Shown here piece by piece: positions 34,840-44,127 of a stretch of DNA of 64,000 nucleotides (within the stretch, counting starts at the first letter, position 1; each line of letters begins with the position of its first letter). The notes under the pieces were generated by a model. It had not been told where the DNA came from. It did not search any database and saw nothing but the letters and a program-made list of their open reading frames with translations. The stretch is taken from positions 27,530 through 91,529 of the forward strand of contig NZ_JAAEAH010000031.1 in NCBI RefSeq assembly GCF_010998615.1. Reading direction: 5' to 3'. The translations under genes were made by a program, and so were the position numbers. Origin of the DNA: Myxococcus sp. CA023 (GTDB lineage: Bacteria > Myxococcota > Myxococcia > Myxococcales > Myxococcaceae).

Positions 34840-36201
34840 ATGCAGGTCATTCTCACTCACGTGCGACGGAAGCTCTTCGGCGTGCTGCTCTGTTCCCTTT
34901 CAGTGGCGTGCGTGCAGGACTCCGGCCCCGTGACAAAGGGAGGCGACACGTCCGCCCCCACGGACGCGCTGCGGCAGCGCGTGGTTTACGGCGTTGATGA
35001 CCGCAAGGACTATTACGCGCACTCCGATGCGACTCTGAAGAAGTTCACCCGGGAATCGACCGTGGCGTTGGTGGACGTCGCGGACCTCGACACGAGCAAC
35101 CCCTCGAGCATCGGCTTCTTCTCGCAGACGCTACAGGAAGCCCAGGGCCTTTGTTCCGACCAGAGGTTCTTGAATGACCCGACGGCTGCTTTTTGTTCAG
35201 GCACGCTCATTGATAACGACCTGGTGCTCACGGCGGGCCACTGTGTGAAGGGGCCGCTGTCGTGTGCATCCACGCGCTTCGTCTTCAAATATTACCGAAC
35301 GGGAGCGACCACCCTGGAGCCGGTGACGTCGGAAGACGTCTTCAGGTGCAGTCGCGTCGTCGTGCGCAACGCATCCACGGTGGGTGGCCGTCAGTTGGAC
35401 TATGCCATCGTCCAGTTGGACCGCCCTGTCAGTGCATTGCGCGCTGTTCCAGCTCCTGTTCGCATGGACAGCGTGGCGCTGTCGACGACGACCCAGTTGG
35501 CTGTGATCGGCTCGGGTAGCGGCATCCCCTTCAAGATTGATTCGGGGGGCAAGGTGCTTGCCTCGCGTGCTTCCACGTTGGACTTTTTCGTCGGCGACAC
35601 GGATACCTTCGGAGGCAACTCAGGGTCGGGCGTCTATGCGAAAATCGACGGCAGCTATTTGCTGGCTGGTATCCTCGTGCGTGGCAACAAGGACTACGTC
35701 AAGCGCGTCGGACCGGCGGGCGAATGCTATGCCGTCAATGTCGTCACGTCCATTGGTAGTTGCACGGATGCCAATTGCAACGCTGAATCCATCAACTACG
35801 TGCGGCCCGCCATCGATGAGTATTGCGCTGTGGCGACCAACACGCGGTTGTGTCCTGCTCAATGGCCAGCGACACCGGTGACGTTTGATTTCGCGACCAG
35901 CGGCACCAACAATGCGACGCGTAATACTGTCGCCCAGAACGTCTCGTTGTCGGCGGGAGAGACCCTGTATGTGGGGACCGCCATGGTGATGTATGCCACC
36001 GCCAGGGGGGACACGTACTTGCGCCTGGATCGATACGAGACCAGCACCAATGCGTATACCGGGGTCGCGAGCAACGACGATGCCTATGACAGCCTCTCCC
36101 ACATTCGGTACACGGCGAAGGTCGCGGGTACGTACCGGATTCGCGTTGGCTGTGCTCGGGACAGCGCCTGTGCTGGCAGGGTGTCGTATATCATCCGTTA
36201 G
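34840..36201 (+). CDS. secreted trypsin-like serine protease
   Basis: A 453-residue exported protease. An N-terminal signal (RRKLFGVLLCSLSVAC) has a weak lipobox at Cys24. The chymotrypsin-fold triad is visible: LTAGHC (His134), LDYAIVQL (Asp188) and GGNSGSG (Ser261). From about residue 355 a C-terminal beta-rich domain (VTFDFATSG...YLRLDRYETSTNAYTGVASNDDAYDSLSHIRYTAKVAGTYRIRVG) resembles pre-peptidase C-terminal domains common on myxobacterial proteases. Several Cys pairs fit an extracellular protein. A role in predation or nutrition is plausible (inference). ATG 34840 is preferred over the upstream 34792. Confidence 0.88.
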   Translation: MQVILTHVRRKLFGVLLCSLSVACVQDSGPVTKGGDTSAPTDALRQRVVYGVDDRKDYYAHSDATLKKFTRESTVALVDVADLDTSNPSSIGFFSQTLQEAQGLCSDQRFLNDPTAAFCSGTLIDNDLVLTAGHCVKGPLSCASTRFVFKYYRTGATTLEPVTSEDVFRCSRVVVRNASTVGGRQLDYAIVQLDRPVSALRAVPAPVRMDSVALSTTTQLAVIGSGSGIPFKIDSGGKVLASRASTLDFFVGDTDTFGGNSGSGVYAKIDGSYLLAGILVRGNKDYVKRVGPAGECYAVNVVTSIGSCTDANCNAESINYVRPAIDEYCAVATNTRLCPAQWPATPVTFDFATSGTNNATRNTVAQNVSLSAGETLYVGTAMVMYATARGDTYLRLDRYETSTNAYTGVASNDDAYDSLSHIRYTAKVAGTYRIRVGCARDSACAGRVSYIIR

Positions 36202-36367
36202 GGGTTGAGCTGCAGGTGTGTGTCCGTCCTTCGCGCTTCAATGTCGATTTCCGGGGGCTCATGAGCAGACCCATGGTCCCGGTCACCTACCCATCTATCC
36301 ATTGTTTCCGCCGTTGATATCCCCATTCCGGAGCCGGACGGCTCCCGTCCAGACAAGTGAGAGCCTC

Positions 36368-38056
36368 GTGCGGCGAACCCTGACCTTCCATGCTCTGCCT
36401 CTCATCCTGACGTTCGTGGGAGGCCTTCTCGTCACGGGTTGTGGTGGATCCGACGATGCGCTGACATCGTTCGATCAGGAGGCGACCGTCGATGCTGACT
36501 CGGCAGGGCTTTACGCCGCCTCGACATACATTTGGGATTCTCGAACCATCTCAGTCTGCTGGGAGAACCCATCGGCCGCTGGCGATGTCGAACGAGAATG
36601 GGTGCGGAGCGCGGTCGAGGGCACCTGGGGCCTGGTCACGCCGCTCGACTTCACTGGCTGGGGGGCGTGTCTCGGGAATCCGGGGAGCATCCGCATCCTC
36701 ATCGAAGATACCTCCGATGGCTCCTTTACGTATGGCTTGGGGTGGCTCAATGAGGCGCTCTATGGCGCCATGGTGCTCAACCTCTCTTTCCAGCATTGGA
36801 TGCAGGACTGTCAGGACACGCGGGAGCGCTGCATCCGTGCCATGGCGGTCCACGAATTCGGTCATGCGCTCGGCTTCGCCAATGAGGAGGCGAGACTCAG
36901 TTCGTCCAGTTGTCGGGGGAGGGGGGCTGACGACGCCGACACGGTGTTCGGGGAAGACGTCGATTTCGATTCGGTCATGTATGAGTGTGGCGACAGTCGC
37001 TGGCGTCGGGGCGGTCGGTTGAGTCAGTATGACATCAAGGGCGCCACCCTGCTCTACGGTGACTCGATGTGGGGGCGCCAGTTTGGCGCTGACCAGAGCG
37101 CTGGAGGGTGGGAGATGGGCCACCACGAGCGTGTCATGGGGGATGTCACTGGTGATGGACTCCCCGACATCGTCGGCTTCGGCTATTCGGGCGTGTTTGT
37201 CTCCCGGACCGTGTACGTGCCCCCATCTTTAGATGCCGGTTACTTCGCTCCCTCGCTGCTCCATCTTCAAGCTTTCGGTTATGCTCAGAACTGGCGCGTG
37301 GATCGGCACCCACGTACCGTCGCGGACGTCAATGGCGATGGCAAGGCGGATCTCATTGGCTTCCATGACGCTGGCGTACACGTCGCGCTGTCGAATGGCC
37401 TCGGCTTTGGTGCGCCCCAGTTCTGGGTGGGGGATTTTGGCTACAATGCCGGTCAATGGCGAGTGGAGAGCCATGTGCGCATCGTCGCGGACGTCAATGG
37501 CGATGGTAAGGCAGATGTCGTTGGGTTTGGTGATGCGGGTGTATATGTTTCTCTTTCCACGGGCTCTTCGTTCGGTGCTTCCAGGCTCTGGCTGGGAGAT
37601 TTTGGCGTAAACCAGCAGTGGTTTGTGCCCAAGACCGTGCGCGCCGTCGCGGACGTCAATGGCGATGGTAGGGCGGACATCGTTGGCTTCTCCAAGAGTG
37701 GCGTATACGTCGCGCTGGCCAACAACACGGGCACTGGCTTCAATCCCACCCAGCAATGGACTTCTGAGTTCACCTGGGACCAGGGATGGTATGTGGATCG
37801 CCATGTGCGCACCGTCGCGGACGTCGATGGTGATGGCAGGGCCGACATTGTTGGGTTTGGAGAGAATGAGACCCGCGCCGCCCTGTCGACGGGCTCCAGC
37901 TTCTCTGCGTCCACGCTCATGTCACCGGATTTTGTCTACGGCGTCGGAGACTGGCGCGTGAACAGGCACCCTCGCTTCGCCGTGGACATCAACAACGATG
38001 GTCGAGCCGACCTCATCGGTTTTGGGGACTTGGGTGAGTACGTGAAGCTGCGCTGA
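36368..38056 (+). CDS. metalloprotease-like lipoprotein with FG-GAP/VCBS repeats
   Basis: A 562-residue protein from GTG 36368. The lipoprotein signal ends LLVTGC (Cys25). A zincin-like domain (about residues 50-245) carries AVHEFGHALGFANEEAR: His162, Glu163 and His166 are present, but the third ligand position of HExxHxxGxxH is Asn172. A Met-turn-like DSVMYECG follows. The second half holds about six repeats of some 55 residues with calcium-type loops (ADVNGDGKADLIGF and variants), as in FG-GAP/VCBS proteins that form propellers and bind ligands or surfaces. With the third His gone, catalysis may be weakened or lost. Confidence 0.85.
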   Translation: MRRTLTFHALPLILTFVGGLLVTGCGGSDDALTSFDQEATVDADSAGLYAASTYIWDSRTISVCWENPSAAGDVEREWVRSAVEGTWGLVTPLDFTGWGACLGNPGSIRILIEDTSDGSFTYGLGWLNEALYGAMVLNLSFQHWMQDCQDTRERCIRAMAVHEFGHALGFANEEARLSSSSCRGRGADDADTVFGEDVDFDSVMYECGDSRWRRGGRLSQYDIKGATLLYGDSMWGRQFGADQSAGGWEMGHHERVMGDVTGDGLPDIVGFGYSGVFVSRTVYVPPSLDAGYFAPSLLHLQAFGYAQNWRVDRHPRTVADVNGDGKADLIGFHDAGVHVALSNGLGFGAPQFWVGDFGYNAGQWRVESHVRIVADVNGDGKADVVGFGDAGVYVSLSTGSSFGASRLWLGDFGVNQQWFVPKTVRAVADVNGDGRADIVGFSKSGVYVALANNTGTGFNPTQQWTSEFTWDQGWYVDRHVRTVADVDGDGRADIVGFGENETRAALSTGSSFSASTLMSPDFVYGVGDWRVNRHPRFAVDINNDGRADLIGFGDLGEYVKLR

Positions 38057-38172
38057 GCCAGCAGAGTCGCGTGCTTCGTGCTCCTGGCGCGGGGAATGCG
38101 GCGCTGCGCCACCCGTCCAGTCACAACCATGGCCGGGTGGCTGCCGCGTGTAGGTTTACGCGACAGTAGGGT

Positions 38173-39930
38173 GTGAGGTGGCTCACGGCGCCCGCCCGCT
38201 TGCTTCCGTTCTTGTCCAGGGTCGGCCTCTCCCAGGAAACGTCGGCGGTTGCCCGCCCGCTCTCCTGGAAGGCGGCTCACACCCTGGGGCGGCTGTCCTC
38301 TCAAGTGCCCATCTTGGCTGCCGGAGGAGGGGAGGCGACACCCGTGAGCGCTGTGCTTCCACCAGCGATGCATCTATGGGCCCACGGCCTCGTGCGCCGG
38401 GTCCGGGAGAAGGTGCCACCCGCGCCAGGACGCAGGGCGAGGAAGCTGCTCCTCGTCCACCTGGATGGTGTCCCCAAGAGCCTGCTGGATGAAGCGCTCG
38501 TCGCGGGGCGCATGCCCTTCCTGTCGCGGCTCGTCCGCTCCGGGGCCTTCCACCTGGACGAGGCCTTCTGGGGAGCGCCCACGTCAACGCCTTACTTCCA
38601 GGCAGGCCTGCTCTACGGCATGCGCCATTCCAACCTGCCAGCCTACTCGTGGTTCGACCGCGAGCTGGGCCGCAAGGTCCAGATGAACACCCCTGTGGAT
38701 GCGCTGGCCATCGAGCAGCGCCTGCGCGGTGCGGGCCGCACCAGTCTGCTCGATGGTGGGGGTCACGGGTATTTCTCCCTGTTCCGAGCGGGAGCAGAGA
38801 ACGCGCTGAGCATGAGCACGCTGGCCAGTTTCGAGCAGATGTCGCGCGCGTTCTCCTACGAGATGCTGGGGTTGCTCAGTGCGCGCACGCGCGGCATCTG
38901 GGACTACCTCCGCTCGCTGGGCATGGACACCTGGGCCGCGGCGCGCGAAGTCGTCCACTGGGCTCGCGGGCTCCACGACTGGCGCCACGAGCCGGCCTTC
39001 CTCTTCAGCCACGTCTTCCTCCAGCGGCTGGGTTGGAGCTTCGCCTTCACCAAGTCCCTGGTGGACATGGCGCGAGGTGTGCCCGTCATCTACCTGGTCT
39101 ACGGTAACTACGATGAGGTGGCCCACCGTCGGGGGCCGCGCTCCGAACAAGCCCGCGCCGAGCTGTACCGCGTGGATGCGTACCTCGCGGAGTTGTACGC
39201 CGTGGCGGGCGCGGTGGAGCAGCCCTACGACGTCGTCTTTCTCTCCGACCACGGGCACGTGGACTGTCTGCCCTGGGAGCAGCGGAGGGGCCAACCTCTG
39301 GAACAGTGGCTGATGGCGCCCCATGGCGACGGTCCCCTCTCCGACGATGTGGTCCGCGGACTCTGCGACGGAAGGACTCGACCGGAGCCGGACACTCGGC
39401 CGCGAGCGCCATTCACGCCGGTGGCCGTCGACTGCGGCAACTTCGCCCATGTGTATTTGTCCGGCGCGCCCAATCCGCTGGAAGCCATCTCCCTGCTCGC
39501 ACGCCACCCTGATGTCCTGGCCCGGGTGACGCGGAGCCCGGACATCGGCCTCATCGCGCTGCGACGGGGCAACAGCGCGGTCGCGCTCGTGGGCGACGGC
39601 GTCTACACCCTGGACACGTTGGACCGGGCCCCACTGTCCACCGAGTTCAGCAAGCGCGCGGTGGCGGACTTCCTCCGCGTACTCCCAACCATGTCCACCG
39701 CGGGGGACCTGGTCCTCTTCGGCGAAGCCGTGAAGCGCGGTGGCACCGTGGGCTTCGCCTGGGAGTTCGGCTCGCACGGCGGACTCACGCGCACGGAGGC
39801 CAACAGCCTGGTGTGCTGGCCCGCGAAGGCGCCCGTGGACCTGTCCAACCTTTCGCACTGCGTACAACTCCATGATCGGCTCGCGGCGGCCTATCTCGAA
39901 AACACCCCTCGACTCCGGTTGGTGCCGTGA
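38173..39930 (+). CDS. alkaline phosphatase superfamily (phosphodiesterase/nucleotide pyrophosphatase-like) protein
   Basis: A 585-residue metal-dependent hydrolase. Superfamily landmarks are KLLLVHLDGVP (first metal Asp), FWGAPTSTPYFQAGLLYG (nucleophile Thr/Ser region), LVYGNYDEVAHRRGP (Asp and His) and VVFLSDHGHVD (Asp-His pair). The first roughly 85 residues are poorly conserved-looking, so the start (GTG 38173) is uncertain. Its stop overlaps the start of the flippase-like membrane gene (GTGA), suggesting a joint role in envelope lipid or polymer metabolism (inference). Confidence 0.83.
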   Translation: MRWLTAPARLLPFLSRVGLSQETSAVARPLSWKAAHTLGRLSSQVPILAAGGGEATPVSAVLPPAMHLWAHGLVRRVREKVPPAPGRRARKLLLVHLDGVPKSLLDEALVAGRMPFLSRLVRSGAFHLDEAFWGAPTSTPYFQAGLLYGMRHSNLPAYSWFDRELGRKVQMNTPVDALAIEQRLRGAGRTSLLDGGGHGYFSLFRAGAENALSMSTLASFEQMSRAFSYEMLGLLSARTRGIWDYLRSLGMDTWAAAREVVHWARGLHDWRHEPAFLFSHVFLQRLGWSFAFTKSLVDMARGVPVIYLVYGNYDEVAHRRGPRSEQARAELYRVDAYLAELYAVAGAVEQPYDVVFLSDHGHVDCLPWEQRRGQPLEQWLMAPHGDGPLSDDVVRGLCDGRTRPEPDTRPRAPFTPVAVDCGNFAHVYLSGAPNPLEAISLLARHPDVLARVTRSPDIGLIALRRGNSAVALVGDGVYTLDTLDRAPLSTEFSKRAVADFLRVLPTMSTAGDLVLFGEAVKRGGTVGFAWEFGSHGGLTRTEANSLVCWPAKAPVDLSNLSHCVQLHDRLAAAYLENTPRLRLVP

Positions 39931-41015
39931 AGGGGAGGGCGAGGCACGCCGGAGGCCGGGCGCTGTTCAAGGCGCTGCTCGCTGTCTTCGGGCTCGTGCT
40001 GTCCGTCGTCCTGCTCTCCACCGCGTTCTTCAAATGGAACCTGGGCGGAACCGGGCCGCTGCTCCAGCCGCGCTTTCCGCTGGGGGAATTCGTGCGCGAC
40101 TTGCCCCGCCACCTCGTGTGGCTGGTGCCCTTCATGCTGCTCCAGGCCTCCATCATCCCGCTGCGCGCGGTGCAGTGGCAGCGCACCCTCCGCCGGCGGG
40201 TGCCCCTCAAGGAGCGCTACCACCTGGTGGCCATTGGCGCCTTCGTCCACAACGCGCTGCCGGGAAAGCTGGGCGACGTCATGCGCTCGTTCCTCCTGTC
40301 GAGGACACAGCGCATCCCCTTTCTCCGGTGTCTGGGCAGCGTGGGCGTCTGCAAGCTGATGGAGTTCGCGGCGCTGATGCTGCTCGTCATGCTGTCGTTG
40401 CTGGGCCCCTTCGGCCGGACGCTGTCCCGCTTCGAGGGGGAGCTGAAAGCGGCCGTGTTACTCTGTGTGGGGCTTGTTGCTCTGGTGGTGTTTCTGGCGC
40501 ACTGGTCCGGCCCGCTCGCCTTTGCCCTCCACCGCCGCCACAAGCTCCCCCGGGTGGAGGGCTTCCTCCACCACGTCAGCGAGGGCCTGGGCACCGCGCG
40601 CTCCTTCACCGGCATGGCGAAGGTGTTCGTCTTCTCGGTGGCGCCAGTGCTGGCCTCCGCCTTGGCCTATGGCCTGGCGCTGCACGGCATCGGCATCTCC
40701 GGCGGACTCTTCGCCGGGGCGGTGGTGCTCGGGGCCATCTCCCTGGGGCAGTCGCTCCCGGGTGTCCCAGCGGGCATGGGCATCTACTACTTCGTGACGA
40801 GCTGGGCGGCCCGCAGCCTGGGGGCCTCGCCGGAGGACGCGGCGGCCTTCTCCACGCTCACGCACCTGGGCACCGTCATCAGCCAGGTCGCCGTGGGAGC
40901 CGTCTCCGTCCACATGCGGAAGATTCGCATCCGCGACTTGCGCAAGGGCGGGAGCCTCGCGCGGGAGGCCGCGAACCACGTGGCGCACGATGCCGTGGAG
41001 CCCGCGCGTTCCTGA
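39927..41015 (+). CDS. lysylphosphatidylglycerol-synthase-TM/flippase-like membrane protein
   Basis: A 362-residue polytopic membrane protein of the UPF0104/LPG synthase transmembrane family, with about eight hydrophobic segments. Family signatures are RAVQWQRTLRRRVPLKERYHLVAIGAFVHNALPGKLGDVMRSFLLSRTQ in the first half and LGQSLPGVPAGMGIYYFVTSWAARSLG in the second. No cytoplasmic acyl-lysine transferase domain is present, so it is a flippase-type stand-alone version. The GTG start overlaps the upstream phosphatase-like gene by four bases. A near-perfect hairpin follows the stop. Confidence 0.88.
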   Translation: MKGRARHAGGRALFKALLAVFGLVLSVVLLSTAFFKWNLGGTGPLLQPRFPLGEFVRDLPRHLVWLVPFMLLQASIIPLRAVQWQRTLRRRVPLKERYHLVAIGAFVHNALPGKLGDVMRSFLLSRTQRIPFLRCLGSVGVCKLMEFAALMLLVMLSLLGPFGRTLSRFEGELKAAVLLCVGLVALVVFLAHWSGPLAFALHRRHKLPRVEGFLHHVSEGLGTARSFTGMAKVFVFSVAPVLASALAYGLALHGIGISGGLFAGAVVLGAISLGQSLPGVPAGMGIYYFVTSWAARSLGASPEDAAAFSTLTHLGTVISQVAVGAVSVHMRKIRIRDLRKGGSLAREAANHVAHDAVEPARS

Positions 41016-41030
41016 CCCCTGAAAAGCGAA

Positions 41031-41061
41031 AAGGGGCCCCGGTTTGAAACCGGGGCCCCTT
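41031..41061. terminator. strong bidirectional intrinsic terminator
   Basis: AAGGGGCCCCGGTTT (41031-41045) pairs fully with AAACCGGGGCCCCTT (41047-41061). T-rich sequence follows on both strands, best on the minus strand (CTTTTCGCTTTTC), so it ends both the flippase-like gene transcript and the convergent tRNA transcript. Confidence 0.88.
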
Positions 41062-41071
41062 CTCAACTTTG

Positions 41072-41155
41072 TGCCCAGGAGAGGACTCGAACCTCCATGC
41101 CCTTGCAGGCGCTAGACCCTGAATCTAGTGTGTCTACCAATTCCACCACCTGGGC
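41072..41155 (-). tRNA. tRNA-Leu (anticodon CAG)
   Basis: On the minus strand the acceptor arm GCCCAGG pairs with CCTGGGC. The D arm has TGGTGGAATTGGTAGACAC, the anticodon stem is CTAGA/TCTAG around loop TTCAGGG, a long variable arm (GCGCCTGCAAGGGCAT) marks a class II tRNA, and the T arm contains GGTTCGAGTCC. The anticodon CAG reads CUG, the dominant Leu codon at this GC content. CCA is not encoded. The coordinates include the discriminator A. Confidence 0.97.
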
Positions 41156-41193
41156 AGGTGGGGCATCGCGGTGCGGCGCTGCGATGGGCCGGA

Positions 41194-41222
41194 CGTATAG
41201 AGCTACTGCCCCGGCCCGTCAA
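41194..41222 (-). promoter_or_regulatory. sigma-70-type promoter for tRNA-Leu
   Basis: On the minus strand TTGACG (41222-41217), a 17-base spacer and TATACG (41199-41194), placed about 39 bases before the tRNA 5' end. It is in the gap between fdx and the tRNA, so the tRNA has its own promoter. Confidence 0.75.
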
Positions 41223-41238
41223 GCACTACGTAACAACC

Positions 41239-41616
41239 TCACTTCTTCAGCGGCCATTTTCCCTCGGCCTCGAGCGAACGGCGCAGGACGGGGTTCTCGT
41301 CCATGAAGGCGGTGAGGGACTCCTCGGTGATTTCGACCAGGATGTCCTCGGCGCCCAGCTCCGTCTGGCAGCTCAACCGGGAATAGGGGCGGACGTCGAA
41401 GCCCATGTCCAGGCGGTCCGCCTCCGCGTCCGTCTGCTCGCTCAGCGAGTCGAGGCCCTTGCGGACCCAGATATGGCAGGTGGAGCAGCCGCAGACCCCG
41501 CCACAGCTATGCCCCACCTGGGCGCCGCAGGCTTCGGCGGCGTCCAGCAGGGTGGTGCCGGTGGGCACGTCGGCGCTGACCTCAGCCAGGGGGCTCTTGA
41601 AAGTCACCTTGGGCAC
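41239..41616 (-). CDS. fdx: ISC-type [2Fe-2S] ferredoxin
   Basis: A 125-residue adrenodoxin-type ferredoxin. Cluster ligands are in HSCGGVCGCSTCHIWV (pattern C-x5-C-x2-C) with the fourth Cys in RLSCQTELG. It supplies electrons for Fe-S assembly on IscU. It is the last gene of the hscB-hscA-fdx group and begins one base after the hscA stop. A C-terminal tail past the fold (SLTAFMDENPVLRRSLEAEGKWPLKK) is slightly longer than in enteric Fdx. Confidence 0.93.
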   Translation of the reverse strand: MPKVTFKSPLAEVSADVPTGTTLLDAAEACGAQVGHSCGGVCGCSTCHIWVRKGLDSLSEQTDAEADRLDMGFDVRPYSRLSCQTELGAEDILVEITEESLTAFMDENPVLRRSLEAEGKWPLKK

Positions 41617-41617
41617 G

Positions 41618-43465
41618 TCAGTAGTCCTCCACGGAGTGGCCAGCCACCACCTGGGTGATGGCCTGGTTCATCACCCGCTCGATGAAGGGACGGGACGCCT
41701 CGTCCAGCGCGTGCACGGCCTCCTTCAGCTTCAGGTGGTCCTCGCCCTTCATCAGCTCGCGCACCCGGGCGATGGCGGAATCGATGACGGCGCGCTCCTC
41801 CTCCTGGAGCAGCGAGCCGTGCTCGCCCAGCTGCCGGTCCGCCTCGGCCAGGACGCGCTCGGCGTCCACCCGCTGCTCACGGACCTGCCGGGCCTGGATG
41901 TCGTCCTCGGCGTAGTCGATGGAGTCGAGCAGCATCTGCTCAATCTCCTCGTCCGTGAGGCCGTGGCTGGGCTTCACCGTGATCGACTGGCTGACGCCGG
42001 TACTCTGCTCCTGCGCGCTGACGGAGAGGATGCCGTCCGCGTCCACCTGGAAGCGGACCTCCACCCGGGCCATGCCCGCGGCCAGGGGCGGAATGCCGGA
42101 CAGGGTGAAGCGCGCCAGGCTGCGGTTGTCCTCCACCAGCTCGCGCTCGCCCTGGAGCACGTGGATGTCCAGGCCCGTCTGCCCGTCCTTGAAGGTGGTG
42201 AACACCTGGCCCGCGGTGGTGGGGATGGTGGAGTTGCGCTGAATCAGCTTCTCCACGATGCCGCCCATCGTCTCCAGGCCCAGGGAGAGGGGAATCACGT
42301 CCAGCAGCAGCACGTCGTCTTGCCGGTCCGCCGTGGTGAGCAGGTTGGCCAGCACCGCCGCGCCCAGCGCCACCACCTGATCCGGGTTGATGTCGCCCAG
42401 CGGCTCGCGGCCGAACAGCTCCGCCACATAGCGGCGCACCGCCGGCACGCGCGTGGCGCCGCCGACCAGGATGACGCCGTCCATCTCCCCGGCCGTGACG
42501 CCCGCGTCCTTCATCGCCCGCCGGCACACCGTGCCCGTCTTCTGCACGTAGGGCTGAACCCAGGCGTCGAAGTCCTCGCGCTTCACCGAGTGCGTCTGCC
42601 CACCCGCGGTGAACTCCACCGACGACGCGTCGGTGAGCGCTTCCTTGGCCTTGCGCGAGGCCGCCAGCACCTCCGCCACCAGGGCGGGAGCTGGCGCTTC
42701 GGACGCGCCCAGCGTCTCCAGCACGCGCTGAGCAATCGCCCGGTCGAAGTCATCGCCACCCAGCGCGGAGTCGCCGCCGGTGGACTTCACCTCGAACACA
42801 CCGTCCACCAGCTTGAGGATGGAGATGTCGAAGGTGCCGCCGCCCAAATCGTAGACGGCGAAGGTGCCCTGGCTGCCCTTGTCCAGGCCGTAGGCCAGCG
42901 CGGCGGCGGTGGGCTCGTTGAGCAGCCGCAGCACTTCAAGACCGGCCAGCCGGCCCGCGTCCTTGGTGGCCTGCCGCTGGGCGTCGTCGAAGTAGGCGGG
43001 CACGGTGATGACGGCCTGCTCCACCTTGGTGGAGAAGTGCGCTTCCGCGCGGCGCTTGAGGGCGCGCAGCACCTCACCCGAGACTTCGATGGGCGTGACC
43101 GGCGTGCCGCCCGCCACGTCGAAGCGCACCACCTTGGCGCCGGGCGCGAACTTGTAGTGCCCCAGCTTGCGCGTCTCCGCGTCGTCCGGGCTGCGCCCCA
43201 TGAAGCGCTTCACGGAGGCGATGGTGTCGGTGGGGTGCTCGGACGCCAGCTTCCGAGCCCGGGCGCCCACCACCACGCCGCCGTCCTTCGCGTAATGCAC
43301 CACGGAGGGGAGGAGCAGCGCGTCGCCCTCGTCCACTGGGACGCAGGCGGGCTGGTCCTTCACCACCGCCGCCACCAGCGAGTTCGTCGTGCCCAGGTCG
43401 ATGCCCACCGCCTGCCCCTTGGGCTTCAGCGGGTCGTGAATCTGAAGGTAGCCGTTCTTGCTCAC
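41618..43465 (-). CDS. hscA: Fe-S assembly Hsp70 chaperone HscA
   Basis: A 615-residue Hsp70. The ATPase domain shows [16 protein letters not shown] (phosphate 1), [13 protein letters not shown] (phosphate 2) and [24 protein letters not shown]. The substrate domain follows from about residue 380 ([17 protein letters not shown]) and then the helical lid. Assignment to HscA rather than DnaK rests on position between hscB and fdx. It dissociates the Fe-S cluster from IscU in an ATP cycle with HscB. The start overlaps the hscB stop by four bases. Confidence 0.95.
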   Translation of the reverse strand: MSKNGYLQIHDPLKPKGQAVGIDLGTTNSLVAAVVKDQPACVPVDEGDALLLPSVVHYAKDGGVVVGARARKLASEHPTDTIASVKRFMGRSPDDAETRKLGHYKFAPGAKVVRFDVAGGTPVTPIEVSGEVLRALKRRAEAHFSTKVEQAVITVPAYFDDAQRQATKDAGRLAGLEVLRLLNEPTAAALAYGLDKGSQGTFAVYDLGGGTFDISILKLVDGVFEVKSTGGDSALGGDDFDRAIAQRVLETLGASEAPAPALVAEVLAASRKAKEALTDASSVEFTAGGQTHSVKREDFDAWVQPYVQKTGTVCRRAMKDAGVTAGEMDGVILVGGATRVPAVRRYVAELFGREPLGDINPDQVVALGAAVLANLLTTADRQDDVLLLDVIPLSLGLETMGGIVEKLIQRNSTIPTTAGQVFTTFKDGQTGLDIHVLQGERELVEDNRSLARFTLSGIPPLAAGMARVEVRFQVDADGILSVSAQEQSTGVSQSITVKPSHGLTDEEIEQMLLDSIDYAEDDIQARQVREQRVDAERVLAEADRQLGEHGSLLQEEERAVIDSAIARVRELMKGEDHLKLKEAVHALDEASRPFIERVMNQAITQVVAGHSVEDY

Positions 43466-44019
43466 GCCTGAATCTCCTCCTCGAACGCGTCCACCTGCTC
43501 GAGGAAGCGCGTGAAGTAGCGCACCCGCCCCAGCGCGTGCGATGCCTTTCTCACCAGTTCCTGCCCGCCGGCCCCTGGCGCGTCGGCCTCCAGGGTGCGA
43601 AGCGACTCCGCCGCCTCGGCCAGGGCCGCCTTCTTGCGGGCCTCCACGTCGTCCGCCATGGCCCGGGCGCGGCCCAGGTCCTTCTTCGCCATGGCGGTGT
43701 CCAGCGACTCGCGCAGGTCCATGACCTCCTCCAGGAAGGCCAGGGGCATGTCCTTCTGCGCGCCCGCGTCCTCGCGGTCCAGGTCGATGCCGTGCAGCTT
43801 GAGCAGGTAGAAGGCGCGGCGCACCGGGTCCTTCAACGTCTTGAAGGCCTCGTTGAGGGCGGTGGTGCCCTCCAGGGCCTGCAGGCGCTCGCGCGCGCTG
43901 GCCTGTGCCACGCGATCCGGATGGAGCTGCAACGACAGCTCGCGGTACTGCTTCTCCAGCGCCGGCACGTCCACGTCATAGGCGCGCTTCAGGCCGAAGA
44001 CGTCGAAGTGGGTCCTCAA
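43462..44019 (-). CDS. hscB: Fe-S co-chaperone HscB (J-domain protein)
   Basis: A 185-residue co-chaperone. The J domain spans residues 1-75 with the HPD loop in [14 protein letters not shown]; the C-terminal three-helix domain ([36 protein letters not shown]) binds IscU. TTG 44019 is preferred because GGAG lies eight bases upstream and the protein then begins at the fold ([13 protein letters not shown]); a TTG at 44049 is the alternative. It follows a terminator after iscA and overlaps hscA. Confidence 0.92.
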   Translation of the reverse strand: MRTHFDVFGLKRAYDVDVPALEKQYRELSLQLHPDRVAQASARERLQALEGTTALNEAFKTLKDPVRRAFYLLKLHGIDLDREDAGAQKDMPLAFLEEVMDLRESLDTAMAKKDLGRARAMADDVEARKKAALAEAAESLRTLEADAPGAGGQELVRKASHALGRVRYFTRFLEQVDAFEEEIQA

Positions 44020-44049
44020 AGGGGGCTCTCCAATGCGGGGAGGGGACAA

Positions 44050-44079
44050 ACGAAAAGGGCCCGGCGGCTGGCCGGGCCC
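44050..44079 (-). terminator. intrinsic terminator between iscA and hscB
   Basis: GGGCCCGGC (44057-44065) pairs with GCCGGGCCC (44071-44079). On the minus strand the stem is followed directly by TTTTCG. A second hairpin (GCTCCGCC/GGCGGAGC) lies just upstream at about 44090-44116. It splits the ISC cluster into iscSUA and hscBA-fdx units or attenuates read-through. Confidence 0.8.
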
Positions 44080-44127
44080 GCGTGGTGGCGGCTCCGCCCA
44101 GAAGGGGGCGGAGCGCTTGCTGTCGCG

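Noticed and set aside
41405..43471. 688-codon plus-strand frame opposite hscA
   Set aside because: Antisense of HscA with His/Gly/Leu-rich composition; not a real protein.
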